DNA of 64,000 nucleotides from Agrypnia vestita (taxonomy: Eukaryota; Arthropoda; Insecta; Trichoptera; Phryganeidae). The translations under genes and the position numbers were made by a program. The DNA lies in assembly GCA_016648135.1 (NCBI GenBank), contig JADDOH010010024.1:62001-126000 (forward strand), read 5' to 3'. The stretch's first letter is position 1. Every line of letters begins with the position of its first letter. Below the pieces are notes generated by a model. The model worked only from the letters and a program-made list of their open reading frames with translations, was not told where the DNA came from and did not search any database. Below, one piece after another: positions 11,739-23,085 of the stretch.

Positions 11739-12589
11739 CTAGGTGAACCCAAATGCAGACTTTAATATATGTCACAAATTATTTTATATACATTTTAATC
11801 TTTTTTTATGTATTTTATAATAGCTTGCTGATATTTGAATAATAAGTTTTTAAAGTTAAACGTTTTTTCCTAGATGTTTTTTCTTTAAAAGTAATAAGTA
11901 CCTTACTTATTATTGTTATTTTGACACAAATACATGTTTTCATCTTATATTTTTGAGCCAGGCAATGTATTTTACCAAATTCATTTACCAGTTCTTCCTA
12001 AGTTTCGTGAAATGAACTGTTTTGAAAACAATTTGGGTAATGAGAGAAAATTAAAAATATATATTAATTTTTTTAAATTAATTTTAAACAAAAATTAATA
12101 TTAAATTTTTTCAGTAAGGCTGCAGCCAAGTATAAAACTTAAGTTATCTGAGAAATAATATTTTTCATAATACCTTGTTCTAAATGAACAAAAACCTTTT
12201 CTTGTGTATGATTTTATTCATAAGAATGTACTCTGGTAATATAAAGAGGTTGTCTACAATCATAATAATTGATAGTTACATTAAAATCTTCTCAGTCATC
12301 ATACACGTGGTATGTGGTCCAATTTTCAGTACTGATTTTTGTATACAATGGTTGAATCCTCCCAATAGATCACTTGCATAACGTCCTTTCATTTTTAGAT
12401 ATTTACCATGCTCTTTTTTCAATATTTTCAAGTTTGGAAACTTATATTACACCCTGAAGAGAAAAATCTCTGTTTTTATAAGCTTTTAAGTTTTATAAAA
12501 TCTTGTGAAAAATCAGCAAGTATATACATTGTACGGTTAGACCGGTAGGGGTTTTTGCATAACATGTTATTTCTACATTCACGCTATTT
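11739..12589. other. 3' flank of Idh, AT-rich
   Basis: Presumably includes the Idh 3' UTR. I see no strong canonical AATAAA close to the stop; TTTAATATATG at 11761 and GAATAATAAG near 11837 are weak candidates. No other gene is supported; the ORF at 12184-12381 has no recognisable motif. Confidence 0.4.
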
Positions 12590-12822
12590 ATCAATGGTAC
12601 GTATACTATCGAAACCGGAAAAAAAAATTGTTTTATGATTTCAAACCATCCAATTTACTCCATACCTTTGGAAATAAAAAATCTTTTTAAATAAAGCAAG
12701 CATTGAAGGAAAATAAAACATCCAACACTATCCGAAAATATAGAGTGAATCGGATGGTTTAAGATAGTAAAACGAAAATCTAATTTTTGCAGATTTGACA
12801 GTGTATGCAGGAACCTTCGGTA
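12590..12822. mobile_element. MITE family A (ACTGTCGA termini), copy 1
   Basis: Inverted arms: the left arm has GTATACTATCGAA and ccatccaatttactcc, and the right arm, read in complement, has CATACACTGTCAAATC and ccatccgattcactct. The same arms recur at 13606-14179 and 37117-37916. The element is about 230 bp. Exact ends and target duplication are unclear. Confidence 0.65.
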
Positions 12823-13146
12823 TAATTAATAAGAGAAAAGTGACAAATTGTGTATTGTGCACTTTCCTTTTCAGTGTGTAATATGTACAGGAGAGTTTAG
12901 ATAAAATCATGTTTTTGCACTAAACAATCTCAATTTTCTGTACATTCACATGCATTTTTCAATGTCTAGCTGTTTTTTCACTACAAAACTTTATTTCACT
13001 GATTGCTATAACCATATTTTTTCTAATGAGCGAATAAGTATTGATGGTTATAGCCATCATTTCCACGAATGAGTTAATTGATTAATTGGGATGTCATTAA
13101 ACTTATCAACCATACAATGTAATTTTGTGACCGTCTGGTTTATACG

Positions 13147-13398
13147 TTGGAAAAATGGTGTATCATGGTGTCCATCTTCAGGAATTTAAGTGAAGAACCT
13201 CCAAGAAAACTTGAGATGTCTCCATCAATGAAAAAGATCTTTGCTAGTCTTATAGGATTCCAAGGGGTTTTCACGATTGATCTTGAGAAAAGAATTGCTA
13301 CCATAAATGTGCTTGCCCCCTATGTAGATTATGTGAAAAAATTAAAGAGAAACAGCATGGGAAACTCCAGTGAAGAGTCCCGTCCTAGTACTCATTAA
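13147..13398 (+). CDS. unrecognised small ORF, possible exon
   Basis: The 83-aa frame has coding-like composition (…LEMSPSMKKIFASL…, …VLAPYVDYVKKLKRN…) and lies between MITE copies. A plausible acceptor, catcttcag, ends at 13180 within the ORF, so it could be a terminal exon or a retrotransposed fragment. I do not recognise the family, and no donor, promoter or neighbouring exon was found. Confidence 0.25.
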   Translation: MEKWCIMVSIFRNLSEEPPRKLEMSPSMKKIFASLIGFQGVFTIDLEKRIATINVLAPYVDYVKKLKRNSMGNSSEESRPSTH

Positions 13399-13605
13399 CG
13401 ATGTTGCTAAGGCTACCATCCGAGAATAACACATCACTGGAATCGTCTTTACGGCGCAGATATGGTACACAGTTATTATAATACGTTTCTAAATTTGATG
13501 GCTGATCTCCGTGAGTGAAAATTTACAAAGGGAGAGTCGCAGACCGATATTTTAACTCATTTTTAGAACAAATTTTATTAATGGGTTGTTAATTCAAAGG
13601 CCTAA

Positions 13606-14179
13606 AAAATGCAAGCATTAAAGGAAACTAAAACATTTAACACTATCCGAAAATATAGAGTGCTACCACGATAACTAGGCGTGCGAGGGAGGTCGCCCCT
13701 GTCGCGAAACAGAAATTGCCAGGTTGTAAATTTATTACACAATACATAATGTGCTGAATGTCTGGTGACCAGTGTCAGAGCATTCAGTATAAATTTGGTC
13801 GGATAACAGCGCGCTCCGCGGTGGCCGCTCTATATGTCAAACTGTCAGATGGTAATATCGGTCCATTATTTGCTTTTTCAGCTTTGAAAAACTTTAATAC
13901 TTCATTGGCAATTGTTCTTGCACCACCCCGGACTGTTTTGGTTGTTTTGGACATAATAATTCAGTGTATATTGGTAATCAAGATGTCACAGCTCCCAAGC
14001 AAATACAAAATTGTGATGAATTATAGGGCGAGGGGTTACCGCCGGGTGCGGGCGGGGCGGGTTTCAGTTCCAATCCTGCCGCACGCCAAGTTATGTTGGG
14101 CAGGCAATAGAGTGAATCGGATGGTTTAAGATAGTAAAATGAAAATCTAATTTTTGCGGATTTGACAGTGTATGAGGTG
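13606..14179. mobile_element. MITE family A, copy 2, interrupted
   Basis: The left piece (13606-13662) matches 12692-12745 and the right piece (14115-14179) matches 12746-12811. The two halves are separated by the GC-rich repeat 13663-14106. The outer left arm is missing. Confidence 0.7.
13663..14106 (+). repeat. ~450-bp GC-rich dispersed repeat, copy 2
   Basis: Inserted in MITE copy 2 and flanked by ATAGAGTG on both sides (13655-13662 and 14107-14114). It begins CTACCACGATAACTAGGCG and ends GGGCAGGCA. There are no inverted termini and no poly(A). The GC-rich 3' part has an AGTTCCAATCC B-box-like word. It is clearly one family with 1785-2237 and 50545-50995. Confidence 0.75.
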
Positions 14180-14189
14180 CCGATCATTT

Positions 14190-14803
14190 ACGAATGATAA
14201 CTGCATATTGTTGTCACACATAAATGCATGATTGGCATCCTGCGCACTTGCATTATGCGGGATCATTTTATTATCTGCTTACCCAGAGGAATGACTCAAG
14301 CTGATTCCCTTTTATAAGGTAAGTAAATTATAAACAAATAACTATTACGATAAAATAATTTTCAATTAGGCAGCAGATTTGGTTCAATAATTTGGCAACC
14401 TCGTTAAGCCTTCGTTTCTCTGTCTGGATAAATAATTCTGATGATGGGCCACACTTATTGAATATAACTGTCCTGTGTGCCACATTACCATTTGTCATAG
14501 AAAAATTACTTCACAATAGCTTATATTGTGCTTAGATCTCAATAATAAGACCTTCGTTATTATAAAATTTTAAAAGCTAAAATAAATCATGCAGTGACGA
14601 TACGACACACTTCCTCTTTTGTACGAGAACAAAATTTTTTTTAATCCTAATCGTAGCATACTTGCCACAGTCAAACCTGTCTGGCAATGCAGACTACCCA
14701 TCACAAAAAATATTAGTATGTATGTGGCCTGCTAGATGGCTGATTTATGGAGAATTATTCAATTTTTACTTATTCACTGACAAATAACTTGAATGAAGAT
14801 ACA
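14190..14803. other. no supported feature
   Basis: AT-rich sequence with no recognisable gene or repeat boundary. Confidence 0.4.
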
Positions 14804-15249
14804 CAGTAAAACCCCGTTAATTCGAAATAATTTTTAGACCCTTGCACCATAAATCAATACATTTCAGTTCACATAATTCAATTTTATTTTGAAATTTGGC
14901 AAAATTGAAATAAATATATAGTTTGATTTTTTCACAAGTGTGAACAAATATGTTAATATCGGGTACTTAGTAATAGAAATGTTGCGATCTTTGTATTAAC
15001 ATAATAAATATTGTGTTTACGAAATGATGCATAAATAAAGAAAGATGATAATAATTGAAATATGCAAAAATACACGCGTTTTTCATAAAATGAATGGGTT
15101 TTGTCAAGAGTTTTACGATTTTTGGCAAATTTAGCAATCGCATTGTGATTGTTTATTTTTTTAGTGCCTTGAATTTCAAATTAATGTGGTTCCGCATAAT
15201 TCGAAATTTCTTTGGGTCCCTTGAATTTTGAATGAATGAGGTTCTACTG
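14804..15249. mobile_element. pogo/Tigger-like MITE
   Basis: The left end CAGTAAAACCCCGTTAATTC and the right end, whose complement is CAGTAGAACCTCATTCATTC, are imperfect inverted repeats of the type seen in pogo/Tigger elements. TA follows the right end at 15250-15251. A truncated relative is at 30352-30585 and a scrap of the same terminus at about 27870-27960. Confidence 0.7.
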
Positions 15250-15289
15250 TACTACAGTTTAAAAATTATAGAAAATAATACATGTACCT

Positions 15290-15480
15290 ATTGTTGAATC
15301 CATAGATTTGTCAATATTAACACAATAAAAATCTCCCCCCTTTGTTCTCCCATGTTTATGGGAGAACAAAGGGGTCGAGCTGAGGACATGGGCGACACTA
15401 CACCGGTTGAGTGACTACCGTAACATCAGGCAGATCTACACGCGTCATCTATTTCTTTTTTTCTTATATAACTGTAACCT
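15290..15480 (+). repeat. fragment shared with the putative LTR at 45.4 kb
   Basis: Shares attaacacaataaaaatctc, an inverted pair around the centre, AAGGGGTCGAGCT, and a run ending in cgtcatctatttctttt with 45479-45610. No coding region is attached. Confidence 0.5.
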
Positions 15481-15699
15481 GTATATTGGCACTTGGCTCT
15501 GGTCAAGAAAAATACGGAGAATTTTTTTTTAAATGAAACATTTAGAGCACTAAGGTATAGTGATAGCCCCTTTGAAAGCATACTGCGCATGAGGCCTTTA
15601 AGTAACGATACCCATTCGGGCTATAACGAACCTGACTTCTCGATAAACAATAATTATCTATGCAACAGAATTATTGAATTGCATTCCTTTTAATTTATA

Positions 15700-16400
15700 A
15701 AGGTGGGGCGGGAGAGGGGGATTTTCGGGGAAGGGGAAATTTGGAATTAAAACTATTTAATTTAATTTGGAGTGCATTACATTATTTAGAGGAGAGATGG
15801 CGCCTTTGTTTTCTGTTCCTAAAGTATAGGAATGCAAAATTTGGGTCAGAACCAACATGCGATATTGATTAAACAGAAAATATCAGCGAGATGAGAGGAG
15901 TAAGGGGGGAGAAGAAATGATGACTTTATTTTCCGCAGGGTCAAAAAAATTATTATGCAAAATATATGTCATATCAGATTCAAAATATATTGGGAGGGGG
16001 GTACAGGGCATAAGTTTCCACAAGGTACTAAAGATTAAATATTCAAAATTCAGGTCAGATCTGTCAAACGGTACACATTGTATAGAAAGTATATCAGGGG
16101 AGGGGGGGGGGGTAAAAGAGAAGGGGGAAATGTGGCCCATGATACCCGCCGGGTCCTTAAGAATAAGCACGCAAAATTTGGGTTAGATCTGTCAATCGGT
16201 ACGGAGAGGCAAAATGTAGCCTATGTTTTCGCCGAGTCCTAATAAGAATACGGTTGCACAATTGGGTCAGATCTGGACGGTATTGATTTTTAAACACAAT
16301 ATATCAGAGGGGTACAACAGGAGGGACGAGGGAGAGCAAATGATGACTTTATTTTCCGCTTGATTTCAAAAAATTATTTTGCAAAATTTGAGTCAGTTGA
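15700..16400 (-). repeat. ~125-bp tandem array (Helitron-associated)
   Basis: Five or so degenerate units with the CCGCCGGGTCCTTAAGAATA, tttgggt and GTCAAACGGT landmarks. It lies immediately downstream (on the minus strand) of the Helitron helicase remnant, consistent with being part of the same element. Confidence 0.7.
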
Positions 16401-16930
16401 GATAGAAAACTGAAAATGCACTGGAAACTGTAGTCGTTTAAATTCAATGGTATGTCAGCCGGAATCATTGGGATGCGTGGTATCAAAACGTCTTCTCCTT
16501 TATACTTTCCCTTTAGAATGATTGCTTCGATGACGTTGTTCGATGAAGTAATTTTTCCACAGCTAGTCGTGTGCCGTTACAAATACGCGGTTGGTTGATA
16601 TTTCGCAACATTATGACCAACGGTCCGACATTTAACTGAAGATTGTGAGGTGGAAATCCTGGCAAATCCAGCGAGTTCACAAATTCAGGTGGATAGTTGA
16701 CAACATCATCTTGGTTAGTTGTGGAATCAACTGATTTTTATGTCCTCAATTCACCGGTAATTTCATTTTGAATTTGGGAATTTAATTCATTATCCATGTT
16801 TTTGGTAGTGAATATAGCTCGTTCGCTCAACCAAACATGATCTCTGTAATTTTGAGCAATGTTTAGGAACACCTTTTGAATGAGTTTTATCGTCACACAT
16901 ATCATCTTTGTATTTGATCCATAAATCAAT
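16380..16930 (-). pseudogene. Helitron Pif1-type helicase C-terminal remnant
   Basis: Minus-strand frames read WLSERAIFTTKNMDNELNSQ and IQNEITGELR (16738-16929). In shifted frames they continue with DDVVNYPPEFVNSLDLPG, LRNINQPRICNGTRL and an ILKGKYKGEDVLIPRIPMI-like block. These are the conserved C-terminal motifs of Helitron-encoded (and related Pif1) helicases. Stops and frameshifts show it is dead. It sits between a tandem array (15.7-16.4 kb) and LINE debris. Confidence 0.85.
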
Positions 16931-17142
16931 TGGTTTTGATTGGAAGCATGTTGTTATAAAGTCCGTATCTGATGAGGTTGTGAAGAAATAACAGCATCAC
17001 TGAGAGTTTAATCCCAATGAGCATCATTTTCTAATACAGTGAAACTCTCTTAATACGTTTTTCAAGGGACCAGCAAATAAAAACTTATTAGACGTGAGAA
17101 CACATTAATAGTGATTTCAATATTTTCATATATTATTTACAC

Positions 17143-17333
17143 TTTCTAATTCCTAACATCTGCATTCTTTACTCTATCATAAATTGATTTGCCACACATA
17201 CGTCTGAGGGATTTCATCTCCACTGCATTCAATCTACTTTCGTTCCTCTTCTGCCAGCTCCAGACTTCGCTTCTATACATCAGTGTTGGTACCAGAAGTA
17301 GTTTTGCCTCGGTAGACATATTTCTATTAGAAA
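17143..17333 (-). mobile_element. RTE-type LINE fragment
   Basis: The reverse complement closely matches 24810-25005 of the RTE copy, covering the post-RT region (MSTEAKLAVHNGVLVPTLMY and following). Truncated on both sides. Confidence 0.85.
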
Positions 17334-17504
17334 CTCTATGTCTACCTATCTTAAACTAATAATAATATTATTAAAGAAAAATCGATCAGAATTCAAATAT
17401 GAATCGGTGTATATCGACAAAACAAAAACCTCACAGATATGAGAAAAAATACAAAAAGCTACCTGTATCTACACCCCGCGCAACATAAATAGCCGCACCT
17501 TCCT

Positions 17505-18310
17505 ATTCTCATACCCTTTTCCCTCCCCCTGACATATTTTCGAAGCAAATCTGTACCGTTTGACCGATCGGACTCAAAATTTGGAAACTTATTCTTTTGG
17601 ACTCAGCGGGTAAGATAGGCAACATTTCCTCCCTATTCTCATACCTCTTCCCCTCTCCTGACATATTTTCAATGCAAATGTGTACCGTTTGACAGATCGG
17701 ACTCAAAATTTGGAAACTTATTCTCAAGGCGCGAAATATATGTGACATTTCCCCCTATTCTTTTAACCCTTCCCTTCCCTGATATATTTTCTAGCTAAAT
17801 CTCTACCTTTCGACCGATCAGACTCAAAATTTGGGAAATTATTCTTTAGGACCCGGCAGGTAATATATTCGACATTTCCCCCCTATTATTTCAACACTTC
17901 CCCTCTGCTGATATATTTTCGATGCAAATCTGTACCATCTGACCGATCGGACTCTAAATTTGGAAACTTATTAAGGACTCGGCGGGCAACATATGCGACA
18001 TTTCCCCCTATTCTTTTAACCCTTCTCCTCCCCTGATATATTTTCTAGGTAAATTTGTACCTTTCGACCGATTGGACAAAAAATTGGGAAAATTATTCTT
18101 TAGGACCCGGATTCTGCATATTTGACATTTCCCCCTATTCATTCAACCCTTCCCCTCCGCTGATATATTTTCGATGCAAATCTGTAACGTTTTAACGATC
18201 GGACACAAAATTTGTAAACTTATTCTTAAGTACTCGGCGAGTAATATATGCGACATTTACCCCCTAATCTTTTAACCCTTCCCCTCCGCTCATATATTTT
18301 CGATGCAATT
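17505..18310 (+). repeat. ~120-130-bp tandem array, six or more units
   Basis: Units repeat gatatattttc, aaatctgtaccgtttgaccgatcgga, ctcaaaatttggaaacttattctt and a C-rich block. Spacing between successive gatatatttt blocks is about 119-130 bases. The array precedes a Helitron-like 3' terminus (18362-18391) on the same strand. The 79-aa ORF at 17509-17748 is translation of the repeat. Confidence 0.8.
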
Positions 18311-18361
18311 CGAATCGAACCTTTGTTTACCCTCACAAATTTATTTTAAACTTAATCCTTA

Positions 18362-18391
18362 ACCCGTGCAACGCCGGGTAAGGACAGCTAG
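18362..18391 (+). mobile_element. Helitron 3' terminus
   Basis: ACCCGTGCAACGCCGGGT can form a short hairpin and is followed after a few bases by CAGCTAG with T next. This is the hairpin plus CTRR ending of Helitrons. It belongs with the tandem array just upstream. Confidence 0.75.
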
Positions 18392-18399
18392 TAAATAAA

Positions 18400-19259
18400 T
18401 AAATTTCAATTTCTTTTAGCTCTTTATGTTGATGTGCAGTCCGATTAGAATGAAATTTAGCTTGGTTTGTAGCATTTCGAGGTTTTCGACCAAAATTGTT
18501 CTGCCCGCATCTTATAAATGGCATGAGTCTTCAACTGAGTATGAATGGAAACACACCAATAAATAAAGCAATTAACCAAAAATAAATCGAGGAACTTATT
18601 TGTCGGTAGAGAAGCGATGATTTAAAAAGAACAAAGAAAATAACACACACACCTTATTTTTTAAATTTGAGCTACGTAACTATTCTCTATAATATTGAAT
18701 GTAAAATGCACCGTTTGTATGAAAATTTCCCGTTATAAACCTGTAAGTTTTTTAAATTTCTGTATGCCTTCTAACCGGTATGGTAAACCGATGCAAGTAT
18801 CAAGGTATCTCGATACTTCTCCTGTACACTGGATGGGGCTTGTAATATAGAACTCCGCGTCCTTAGACTATTCGTTTATTCCTTCGTACAGCGGTAGCAA
18901 AACACCTGTTTTCTATATCGAGGGCCCAAATCGTCTGCACACTTGGCCTGCCCGCAGCCTCTACCCATTGCGCATCCCCACTCTGTCTCGTGCTGCGCGC
19001 GCATCTTCTATTGTGCATTGACGACGGAACAATAACCCATCTCACAAAACCCTTTGTCATTTATTTTTTCAAATTATGTAATACATAAAAACACAACTAA
19101 CATTTCTATTCCAAACAGTTCGAACATTTAAAATTTTAAATAATATCAGCAAGTTCTTACTCACATAAATAATTTTTAAAAAATAACTTTCTTAAAACTT
19201 TAAAACTTTTATTCTTGTTTTCAATTTGAAACTCGACAACATATATCGAAGTATTGTGC
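18400..19259. other. no supported feature
   Basis: Includes a patch with gcaagtatcaaggtatctcg at 18795, possibly hAT subterminal debris. The small ORFs at 18333-18524 and 18863-19060 show no motif. Confidence 0.35.
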
Positions 19260-19458
19260 ATCGGGCTTTCTTGACTAAAGTTTGTATAGGAAAAAGAAAA
19301 ATGGGGTTTTTCCATTTTTCCTGGTAATTTTTCTTTTCATAAAAACCTTCCTCGGATAAATATATTTGAAAATTTTTTTTATCCGAATTGGTCCAGCCGT
19401 TCTCGAGTTATGCGCTTTGCAACACATTTAGCGATTCATTTTAATTTATATAGATAGA
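19260..19458 (-). mobile_element. Helitron 5' end (minus)
   Basis: On the minus strand it begins TCTATCTATATAAATTAAAA, continues with gaatcgctaaatgtgttgc, and contains a cataactcgagaacggctgg segment. This layout is typical of insect Helitron 5' ends. The matching 3' end was not found. Confidence 0.6.
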
Positions 19459-19459
19459 A

Positions 19460-20159
19460 ATTATATATTATAAAAATTATATTTCATTCACCTACATGTT
19501 TCCATAATATTTCTCAAGCATCAAGTCACTTAAATTAACAAAAATTGCTAATTAATAAGAAAGAGGAAATAATTATCGCAATAAATAAAATGTTTTGATT
19601 TCTGTGTCCGGAAAAACATTAAATATTAATATCCCTCAAACGATACCCATTTGAGCTACAATATACTTGATTTCTCAAAACAATAACTAACTACGCAAAT
19701 AATAATTATTGAATTAGATTCCTTTAATTTTATATTGGTAGGCTGGATTTTCGGGGAGAGGGGAGTGATATCTTTTTACAACTCGGAATTAAAAGTATTA
19801 AATTTAATTTATTGAAGCGAGGGCGGACACTGTCAAGACAAAGAGCATGCTAATAACAACTGAAATGAGAACTTTGTGTGCTATTGCTGGGAAGACTCTG
19901 CATGATCGCGTGAGGAATACAGTAATCCGGGAAGTCTGAGAGGTTCAAGAGTGGTCAGTTGGGGGCGACAGCATTGACGATACTTGTACCAACACATACA
20001 AAAAATGAGTACAACAAGATTTACCACACATAGCTCTGCATGGTGTACGTGGATGTGGAATTCAGCATCACAAAAGAAAGCTCCTTCATCAAGCATCACA
20101 AAAACAGACTCTTGAGTCTAAAAAACGTTGAAGAAGAAGAAATTTAATTTGGAGAGTAT
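19460..20159. other. no supported feature
   Basis: AT-rich. The ORF at 19881-20099 lacks a recognisable motif. Confidence 0.35.
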
Positions 20160-20640
20160 TATATTTATACCTGGGGAAGGAATTGCTGAAAATGGGAAAT
20201 GACTACTATGTTTCCAGCAATGTTCTAAATAAGTATGTATGCAAAATTGGGTCAGATCTGTCAAACAGTATTGACTTTTAAAGAGAATATATCGGAGGGG
20301 GGATAGAGGAGTAAAGCGGGGGAGGAGAAGAAACAACGACTTTACTTTCTGCAGGGTCCTAATTATAATAATTAATTATTTGGGTAAAGTGAGATAGAAA
20401 AAATATCGAGGGAGGAAGTGGGATAAATGGAAGGGAGTATGCATTAATTTGAGTATGAAGCTATAAGGAGGGGGAGTTAGGCAAGGAAGGGGAAAGGAAA
20501 TGATGCCTACATTTTCTGCCGGTTTCTATAAACGTCCTAAACGGTATTTTAAATAGAAAATATACCGTGGGAGAACTTGTGGTAAAGGGGGAGGAGGGAA
20601 ATCTGGCCTGTATTTTCCACATTTCAAAACCAAAATTTTA
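20160..20640 (-). repeat. ~125-bp tandem array, diverged
   Basis: Same G-rich orientation and landmarks as 1640-2868 (gggtcagatctgtcaaac, agagaatatatcggaggggg, ctttctgcagggtcctaa). Confidence 0.65.
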
Positions 20641-20924
20641 ATCATTTCATTTATTGTCTTGCTATATTATTGACACCGTTCAGCTATCCAATAGAAGCTA
20701 AAGCAATTTTTTTTAATACTCAAAAATTAACCAAATCATCCATCTAAATAACACAGTAAAAGTGTTAATAGTAATTTGAATATTATAAATAACCAGGTCC
20801 TTTTTACAAATAGTTATCTTTTAAATTTGTTTTCATGTTAATAGATACTTCATTATTATTCATTTCCCATTTTTTACTGTCTATACTTGGATTTTTTATT
20901 TTTTATTTGTTAGTATACAATTGT
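20641..20924. other. no supported feature
   Basis: AT-rich spacer. Confidence 0.4.
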
Positions 20925-21500
20925 ATCCTGACAAGGGAATGCAATCCCAAGTCAGGATTGGCCTTTCAGGATCCCTCGAGATTAGAATTTCCAATCCCGC
21001 AGGATCCCTAGGGATCGGGATCCCGAATACTTTTGTTTTTTTCTTGTTTATAGAGCTGAATAGCAATTAATGACAACACCTTGCATTTTTATATCAGCAA
21101 TTTCAATAAAATATTCATTATTAATCATCGCATTAACATTTTTGTAGGTGTTTTTCCAGGCATCATTCAGTCAATGTTAGTAGTAGTTTTTATTATTATG
21201 TTAGGTTGATAAAATAAAGCAAATATTATTCAAAGCTATTTTTATTATTTGAATGTGACATGAATATAAGTTTTACGTAATTACTAAAAGCTCCATAGAC
21301 ATACACAATTAAACATACAAAACATAAAAAAATTAAATCATACACTTAATTTATGGCTGATTTTGAAAATGGCTTCGTAAGAAGCTAAGCATGTCGATTA
21401 TTTTATCTAGGTGGTATCTTATTTCAAATGCTAGATACCCAGCAGCTGAAAATGTCCTTTTGGACTCAAAGCTGGTGGGGACCAATGAAAATAAACAATA

Positions 21501-23060
21501 TTATTATTATTATTATTGATAATGATAATAATAATGGCAGGCAGCTTAAGCTGATAGGTCCATATCACTGTCTCTCATTTGAATATCCAGCCTATTCTTA
21601 AATTGGTTGACACTGGCTGCAGACACAACGCCCTCAGGCAAACTGTTCCACATATTGACCACCAAGAACCGAGACTTTTCAATTCAATTTCAATTTCAAT
21701 TTTTCAATTTTTATTTATTACATAATATGTACATTACAAACATTCTGTTCAATGCATACATATTATTAACTTACATCTAAAAATATACATATACACATAT
21801 ACATACACATCCATATACACATATACATAAACACACATGTATACATACATACACATATACATATACATACATACATACACACACATATACATATTGTGTA
21901 TTAAAATACTAATTTATTATTAAACAATTATTCTTGTTCAACTTCAGGTGATGTCCTCGAAGGCCCACATTAGTGTTTAATGCAAACATATCTGTCATAT
22001 TAGGAATATTGTAGTAGCCCTATAGAATCTTCAATGTCTCGATGAGGTCACCTCTTGCTCGTCGCTCCTGAAGAGTGGGCAGTTTCAATACTCTCAGCCT
22101 TTCCACGTATTCCAGGTTTTTAAGACCCAAGGGCAATTTTGTGGCTCGTCTCTGAACATTTTCCAGTAAAATTATATCTTTAGCAAAACATGGATTCCAG
22201 ATCTGAGAGGCATATTCGAGGAGAGGCCTCACATATGTCTTATAAATAGTTGTGAATAGCGGTACTGTCAGATGTTGGAATGATCTTCTCACGAAATACA
22301 AAATAAAGTTAGCTTTCTTAACCACACTCGCTATGTGCTCACACCATTTAAAGTCCTTGGTAATAGTAACACCCAGATCTTTCTGCGAGACCACTGACTT
22401 AAACAGGCTTTCGTTTAAGTATACTAAATATTTGTGTTATTCTTGCCGACATGGAGAACACAACATTTGTCAACATTAAGACATATGAGCCACTGCTTTG
22501 TCCACTCCGATAATTGATTTAAGTCTCTCTGTAACACCTCATGGTTAGTAAGGGGGTTACCGAAATATTTTGTGTCATCGGCAAAGAAACTCACAGTGGA
22601 CTGGACAGCAGCACGAAGATCCAAAATGTACAAAATAAAGAGAATCGGTCCCAGCACACTCCCCTGTGGAACTCCACTTAAAACCACTTGCGGTGCAGGT
22701 AGAGAGCCACCCACTCGGACAGCAAAGGAGTGCTCAGTCAAAAAGCTTCTAATCCATTGAAGTAGTGAACCACGGATTCTTAGATGTTCTAACTTAGCGA
22801 TTAATCTATTAAGTGGGATTCTGTCGAAAGCCTTTTCAAAATCTAGGTAAAATATGTCTATAGGTTCGTGGCTATCAAAACTAGTGGTCCACCTTTCTAG
22901 ACAAGTGAGAAGATTAGTCACAGTGGAACGTCCAGGCACAAATCTGTGCTGATCCAACTCTACAATGCCGTTGTCTTCCATAAATCACTCCATTACCTTA
23001 CACAGAACTGAAGTTAAGCTTATAGCTAATATTGTAGACGAATTCTAAATATAGGCCTCT
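21501..23060 (-). mobile_element. CR1/Daphne-like LINE, 5'-truncated
   Basis: The minus strand encodes SLTSVLCKVME, then QHRFVPGRSTVTNLLTCLE, IFYLDFEKAFDRIP, SGVPQGSVLGPILFILYI, the catalytic FADD motif, and after a frameshift the thumb region DLGVTITKDFKWCEHI, YVRPLLEYASQIWNP and LENVQRRATK. The C-terminal part NMWNSLPEGVVSAASVNQFK lies at 21530-21680 beyond a low-complexity insert. It ends in an ATT-rich tail at 21501-21536. Stops and a frameshift between 22394 and 22424 inactivate it. Confidence 0.85.
21680..21903. repeat. low-complexity insert with CATATACA microsatellite
   Basis: A run of tttcaa-type repeats (21677-21712) and a long imperfect tacacatatacata microsatellite (21782-21892) interrupt the LINE reading frame. 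Confidence 0.7.
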
Positions 23061-23085
23061 ACTTCCCCTAAATTCGTAGAGATTC

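Noticed and set aside
17509..17748. 79-aa minus ORF with repeated RISFQILSPI blocks
   Set aside because: Translation of the ~125-bp tandem repeat; the internal repetition follows the DNA unit.
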